A stretch of DNA of 64,000 bases from Capitulum mitella. Taxonomy: Eukaryota > Arthropoda > Thecostraca > Pollicipedomorpha > Pollicipedidae. The notes below the pieces were generated by a model. The model saw only the letters and a list, made by a program, of their open reading frames with translations. It made no database searches and was not told the DNA's origin. Positions within the stretch are counted from its first letter, which is position 1, and every line of letters begins with the position of its first letter. The translations under genes and the position numbers were made by a program. Below, in pieces: positions 61,901-64,000 of this stretch. Location of the stretch: NCBI GenBank assembly GCA_030062745.1, contig CP099848.1, positions 10,251,501-10,315,500 of the forward strand, in the 5' to 3' direction.

Positions 61901-62299
61901 CAGCATTCGAAACAATGGATTACCTACACATACGCAAATTCGTAACGGTTCACAAATTCCATTTACCATACGTTGCTAACTTCTCTATTGTCTGAGCCAG
62001 GACTCCACGTTGCACCAAAATCAGTCCCAAGTCCCACTCACTACCTGCCCACGTCAGGAGAACCCCCCCCGCGGCCCGCCTCCACGTGACCGGTCGTGCG
62101 TCGCCTCAGGGCATCTTCTGGCACATCACGTTCGAGCTGCCGCTGTACGTGGGCGGGGTACGTGACGTCAGCGGCGTGCAGCTGCGGCTGGGCGTGATCG
62201 GCGGCTTCCGCGGCTGCCTCCGGCTGCTGGAGCTCAACGGCAAGAGCGTGGACTTCCGGCCGGCGCCGACCGGCCACGTCCTCCGTGGCTGGGACATCG
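40788..62299 (+). CDS. EGF/laminin-G matrix protein (pikachurin/agrin-like), partial
   Basis: Five exons with compatible phases: 40788-40904 (1-1), 45905-46177 (1-1), 51628-51829 (1-2), 59692-59836 (2-0) and 62110-62299 (0-1). Together they encode about 309 residues: a cysteine-complete EGF domain; a Thr/Ser/Pro/Gly-rich linker with one N-G-T glycosylation site; a second EGF-like domain; and a whole laminin G domain. The LamG carries the VEFRFDCGSG-type strand, a W-N-R-L segment, LYVGGV and the closing [14 protein letters not shown]. LamG domains of this type bind dystroglycan or other surface and matrix partners in pikachurin, agrin and perlecan. The VEFRFDCGSG block and the spacing resemble pikachurin most, but pikachurin has FN3 domains before its first LamG, and I see EGF domains here instead. 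So this is a relative or an arthropod variant, and no gene symbol is assigned. The 3' end lies outside the window, and the 5' end may be at 24371. Confidence 0.85.
42890..43930. repeat. GGTCA-rich interspersed repeat
   Basis: Many GGTCA/TGACC words, for example GTCAGGTCAGGTCACGTCA near 42911-42929 and GGTCGGGTCAGGTCAAC near 43070. Same style as the blocks at 10, 13, 27.7 and 54 kb. Old, with no ends identified. Confidence 0.45.
44640..44975. repeat. GGCTCC-type hexanucleotide array
   Basis: A degenerate six-base repeat (GGCTCC, GGCCCC, GGCTCT) with a 12-base tendency. On the + strand one frame reads Pro-Ala repeats and on the minus strand Gly-Ala or Glu-Pro repeats. I treat all as artefacts of the array. 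GC-rich DNA continues to about 45270. Confidence 0.85.
45905..46177 (+). CDS. Exon: Ser/Thr/Pro linker plus EGF-like domain
   Basis: Acceptor GTTTTCAG, then 273 bases (91 codons), then donor GTGAGA, phases 1 and 1. After [13 protein letters not shown] comes a low-complexity Thr/Ser/Gly/Pro/Ala segment of about 40 residues with one NGT sequon, probably an O-glycosylated spacer. Then [10 protein letters not shown] and, 13 residues later, [12 protein letters not shown] complete six cysteines in EGF order. The codons are almost all G/C-ending, unlike the EGF exon before it. Phase matching to the exons on both sides supports its place in the gene. Confidence 0.85.
46279..46354 (+). other. Two tandem intronic hairpins after the splice donor
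   Basis: Hairpin 1: CTCCCTGCAGAGCCG (46279-46293) pairs with CGGCTCTGCGGGGAG (46298-46312), 15 base pairs with one G-T wobble and a four-base loop. Hairpin 2: GAGCACCGCA (46324-46333) pairs perfectly with TGCGGTGCTC (46345-46354), 10 base pairs with an 11-base loop. They start about 100 bases downstream of the donor at 46178. They may act at the RNA level or be fossil inverted repeats. Confidence 0.6.
46800..47045 (+). repeat. Dispersed repeat, copy 2
   Basis: Matches 38490-38740 in order (ACCTCAGAAACTAATCGTCC, GAGATGGCTCAAATGAATTC, TTACAGCATATTTATTGGT). Diverged and of unknown class. Confidence 0.5.
47375..47815 (+). mobile_element. Fragment of the piggyBac-type MITE (right part)
   Basis: Follows the right part of the elements at 28.4 and 56.6 kb: GCGACGCCTATTCCAACAT, ATCAAAATTGGCCCATAAAC, ATGTGGCTTATGTCGTGGCA and TTAGTTCTCGAGATCTCGAG occur in the same order. 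The right terminal repeat is eroded and the left half is absent, so this copy is older or truncated. Confidence 0.65.
47816..51526. other. Intron DNA without recognised exon
   Basis: GC-rich islets at 49640-49970 and 50320-50660 have two-strand open frames with no domain. A purine/pyrimidine-rich stretch lies around 50680-50790. Nothing else is supportable. Confidence 0.35.
51527..51627 (+). promoter_or_regulatory. Tandemly duplicated 3' splice site of the LamG exon
   Basis: Two similar acceptor blocks, CCTCTTCTCGTGCAG ending at 51552 and CTTTCCTCGTGCAG ending at 51627, are each followed by a similar exon start (GGCTGGAGATGGCCTCGCC and CGCTGGAGGTGCACTCGCC). The period is 75 bases, with a CT-repeat between. 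The downstream site gives the LamG frame. The upstream site keeps the phase but meets TGA after about 17 codons. One copy is therefore a decoy or a poison-exon extension. Confidence 0.7.
51628..51829 (+). CDS. Exon: laminin G domain, part 1
   Basis: Begins at phase 1 after CGTGCAG and ends at phase 2 before GTCGGT, 202 bases. The translation runs [19 protein letters not shown], then [19 protein letters not shown] and [15 protein letters not shown]. This is the N-terminal half of a LamG beta-sandwich with the characteristic L-x-F-R-P...DGILLLSG and FVEFR strands. Codons are strongly G/C-ending. The GTCGGT donor is weaker than the others in this gene, but the next exon restores the Arg codon and the FDCGSG continuation, which supports it. 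Confidence 0.9.
54180..55700. repeat. GGTCA-rich interspersed repeat
   Basis: Recurrent AGGTCA/TGACCT words (near 54187, 54319-54350, 54780-54800 and 55440-55500) in AT-rich DNA. The + strand frame 54392-54781 lies inside this repeat and has no domain. Boundaries are uncertain. Confidence 0.4.
56604..57817 (+). mobile_element. piggyBac-type non-autonomous DNA transposon (MITE), copy 2
   Basis: A 1,214-base element flanked by exact TTAA on both sides (56600-56603 and 57818-57821). The ends are CCCGATTCCCGG (56604-56615) and CCGGGAATAGGG (57806-57817), one mismatch in 12. It shares its whole length and order with the copy at 28392-29586, including the subterminal ATTCCCGGCAGGGGGG repeat, the internal AGGTCA cluster and TAGTTCTCGAGATCTCG near the right end. 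No transposase is encoded. It lies in the intron between LamG parts 1 and 2, on the coding strand's orientation. Confidence 0.85.
57822..59300. other. Intron DNA without recognised exon
   Basis: AT-rich. Open frames are short and domain-free. GC content rises from about 59100. Confidence 0.35.
59692..59836 (+). CDS. Exon: laminin G domain, part 2
   Basis: Acceptor GCTCCGTCAG, 145 bases, donor GTAACA, phases 2 and 0. The translation [19 protein letters not shown] then [20 protein letters not shown] and GQHTEGMSQ gives the central LamG strands, with the W-N-R-L motif and a TEGMSQ loop. This is the segment whose FDCGSG-x-G-V-x-R-S start and EGM ending most recall pikachurin. The surrounding 59380-59690 is GC-rich, and a longer chance frame runs into it from upstream, but the acceptor and codon phase fix the start. 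Confidence 0.9.
59837..62109 (+). other. Intron within the LamG domain (parts 2-3)
   Basis: A 2.27-kb phase-0 intron. It holds a tRNA-like SINE head on the minus strand (60250-60332) inside GC-rich DNA to about 60680, then AT-richer DNA. No exon was seen in it. Confidence 0.7.
60250..60332 (-). repeat. tRNA-derived SINE head or tRNA relic
   Basis: On the minus strand, TGGCGCGGTTTAGC (60317-60330) resembles box A of tRNA-derived SINEs and GGTTCAGGTCC (60280-60290) resembles box B, at the usual distance. The sequence around it has the CCCGGTTC character of such SINEs. The stems do not make a clear cloverleaf, so a working tRNA gene is unlikely. Confidence 0.45.
62110..62299 (+). CDS. Exon: laminin G domain, part 3
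   Basis: Acceptor GCGTCGCCTCAG, 190 bases, donor GTGAGT, phases 0 and 1. [19 protein letters not shown], then [19 protein letters not shown] and [17 protein letters not shown], completes the LamG domain with the LYVGG strand and the GFRGC disulphide cysteine. In LamG domains this Cys usually pairs with one near the C-terminus, which should lie in the next exon beyond the window. The phase-1 donor suits a following EGF exon, as in pikachurin and agrin, but none was recognised before 64000. Confidence 0.9.
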
Positions 62300-63010
62300 G
62301 TGAGTCCGGGTCAGAACAGTGAGCCATGCCGGGGCGTCGGAGGGTCAACGCTGGGTCTGGCCGGGATATCGGTGAGTATGGGTTAGCGCTGGGTCCGATC
62401 TGGGACATCGAATAGTACGGGTCGGCTCCGGGACAGACCGGGATATGGGTGGGTCGGAGGTGGGAGAACGATGGGTCAGCACTGGTACGTGGATGAACCA
62501 GAGATGGAATATCTGTTATAGGTCGGAGATTCAGTCAGTCAGTCAGCGGTCACCAGTGTGGCATAAAAGGGACAGCCGGGACTGAGACAGGGCCGGGAGG
62601 GCGAGGGATGAGACAACAGTGGCTCAGTGCCGCGATGAATTGGCAGCTCAGTATTGTGAAATCCGTGGGTCAGAGCTGAGAAGGCGATGGTTCAGTGCTT
62701 GGACAGCGATGGATTGGGGAGAGGACATCGCTGAGTCTGTTCTGTGCTTGTGGTTAGTCTGCACTTTTGTTATCGATCACCACTTATCCCGTGCTGACAT
62801 GTGTTACAGTATTCGAATAATTCATTTGACTGATGGGTCTGCAGAAGTCCCTGTCTGTGTGGGATGTTTGTTACATGCTGGGCAAGAACGTCGGCCAATG
62901 GCCGTCAGTGGAGGAATGCTCGTTCAATGGACTGATGTGTTTGCGAACGTGCCTGTCTGTGTAGGTAATCTGCGGAGCACGGACGTCAGCATTTCCCGCC
63001 GGTGAAGAAA
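62300..63010 (+). repeat. Degenerate tandem repeat seeded by the splice donor
   Basis: The exon end and donor (GGGACATCG|GTGAGTCCGGG, donor GT at 62300) recur 72 bases later as GGGATATCGGTGAGTATGGG (GT at 62372). They recur in weaker form at about 62410 (GGGACATCGAATAG) and 62450 (GGGATATGGGTGGGTCGG). Further on, a block with CCTGTCTGTGT and GAATGCTCGTTC/GAAATGCTCGTTC repeats with a period near 125 bases (about 62845 and 62950). The + strand frame 62619-63005 across it is probably chance. Confidence 0.6.
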
Positions 63011-64000
63011 TGCTCGTTCCCTTTCCATAGTCGCCCTCCTCCAGTTGGCAGAAGCCTCCACGCACCATTCCCACCTCATCCCGTCCTCCGGACGCGCCAT
63101 CGGCGCCGCCGCCGCCGATCGCCTCTCGCCGCCGGCGGCCGGCGGGCCATTTCCTCCCGGTCACACGCGCCAAGCTGTCGCCGCGCCCGAAATAGCGACG
63201 CGATGAGCGATTGGTTCGAGTCGGGACGGGGCGGCGCGGCGGACCGGCCCCCTCCAGGCACGGCGGACGGCCGGGCCGAGTGATCGCCGGCGATATTGGG
63301 TGCGGCCAGCGGCGGCCGAGCGGCCCAGATCGAACCGCCGCGCTGCCGGACCAGTGGTAATACTATACGGACAGTCACAGCCGTGTTAAAATATGCTTTT
63401 GTTCTAAAGGCGTCGTTGGTAAAGCGCGCAAATGTCTACGAAAAGGAGGCGAAGTATGATTTAAGCACGTCGGAATCAGTATGCTTCAGAAATGTCCAAA
63501 GTTCCTGACGTGGTAGCGAGCAAGGCTGGGTAAGAGCGCGCTCTGCTGTAAAGAGCAGAAAACAATCATATTAAGCGGCCCGATCCGACTTGGTTCTGGT
63601 CGGGTCAGGCAGTCACTTAGAAAAAAAGAAAAGAAAACGGTGAAAACATGGGTTTTGTTCAGTTTTTCGATGTTATCGTCTATAGTACAATATATGTTCT
63701 TAAGTCATTTGCAAAAGAGCTCATATAGATCGTGCGGTCCCAACTTGTCGGAAAGCTACAGAATTACGGGTACGGCCATACTGGGGCCCAGTTGTTACGA
63801 TACCGTTTTCCCTAAAAGGCAAAACAGCGACATCTCGAAAGTAACAGTAATCAATAACAACTTTGCCGCGCAGCACCGCAAAGGCAAGTTGGACAGCGAG
63901 ACAACAATATAAACTAACTTAAGTCATAACAAGTTCGGGCGAAGCTACATGCCACTTATTCACTGCCAGAGGCCTTCATCCAAGGCAATCAAACTCCGCA
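63011..64000. other. Start of next intron; no exon recognised
   Basis: A GC-rich islet at 63040-63360 gives way to AT-rich DNA. No EGF or LamG coding segment was seen before the window ends. Confidence 0.4.

Noticed and set aside
1-64000. Retroviral, LTR, Polinton or other capsid-bearing elements
   Set aside because: I saw no recognisable polymerase, integrase, capsid or envelope segments and no paired long terminal repeats.

Overview
The window is animal nuclear DNA: genes in pieces with GT-AG introns of 2 to 16 kb, poly(A) and TATA/initiator signals, microsatellites, minisatellites and interspersed repeats. A TATA box followed about 30 bases later by TCAGTT (the arthropod initiator), a repeated gene family I know mainly from arthropod genomes, and GC-rich exons in AT-rich introns suggest an arthropod, perhaps a crustacean. 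The organism is an inference. There are no bacterial features, and I recognised no virus-like or LTR element.

The main gene is on the + strand and runs off the right edge. Five exons have matching splice phases. They are an EGF domain (40788-40904), a Ser/Thr/Pro-rich linker plus a second six-cysteine EGF-like domain (45905-46177), and one complete laminin G domain split over three exons (51628-51829, 59692-59836, 62110-62299). The LamG sequence is of the pikachurin/agrin/perlecan type, closest in my recollection to pikachurin (EGFLAM). This would be a secreted or cell-surface matrix protein. A candidate first exon with a strong Kozak context and a signal peptide lies at 24371-24471 in a CpG-rich block. 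Its signal-peptide frame closes at a stop before the donor, so it is only probable.

Layout. 1-2.0 kb holds no recognised gene. 2.1-5.2 kb holds a decayed copy of a repeated single-gene family with its own TATA/initiator and poly(A) signal, between direct repeats. 5.2-22 kb is mostly AT-rich DNA with (AT)n, (GA)n, GGTCA-rich repeats, GAATCGATTC-type repeats and one possible small secreted peptide on the minus strand. 22.1-24.2 kb has a 31-bp minisatellite, a degraded THAP zinc finger and a KpnI-site-rich minisatellite just upstream of the candidate promoter. 24.5-40.8 kb is the presumed first intron, with a piggyBac-type MITE, TA arrays and a 17-bp TGACGTC minisatellite. 40.8-62.3 kb is the EGF/LamG gene with its introns, a second full MITE copy and a MITE fragment. 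62.3-64 kb is the start of the next intron.

The most interesting signals are: a 75-bp duplication of the first LamG splice acceptor and a 72-bp duplication of the third LamG splice donor, both multiples of three and both leading to stops if used; two strong hairpins 100 bases after the linker-exon donor; and TTAA-flanked 1.2-kb MITEs that carry nuclear-receptor half-site arrays (DR4-DR4-DR1). All similarity statements are from reading and memory; nothing was searched.
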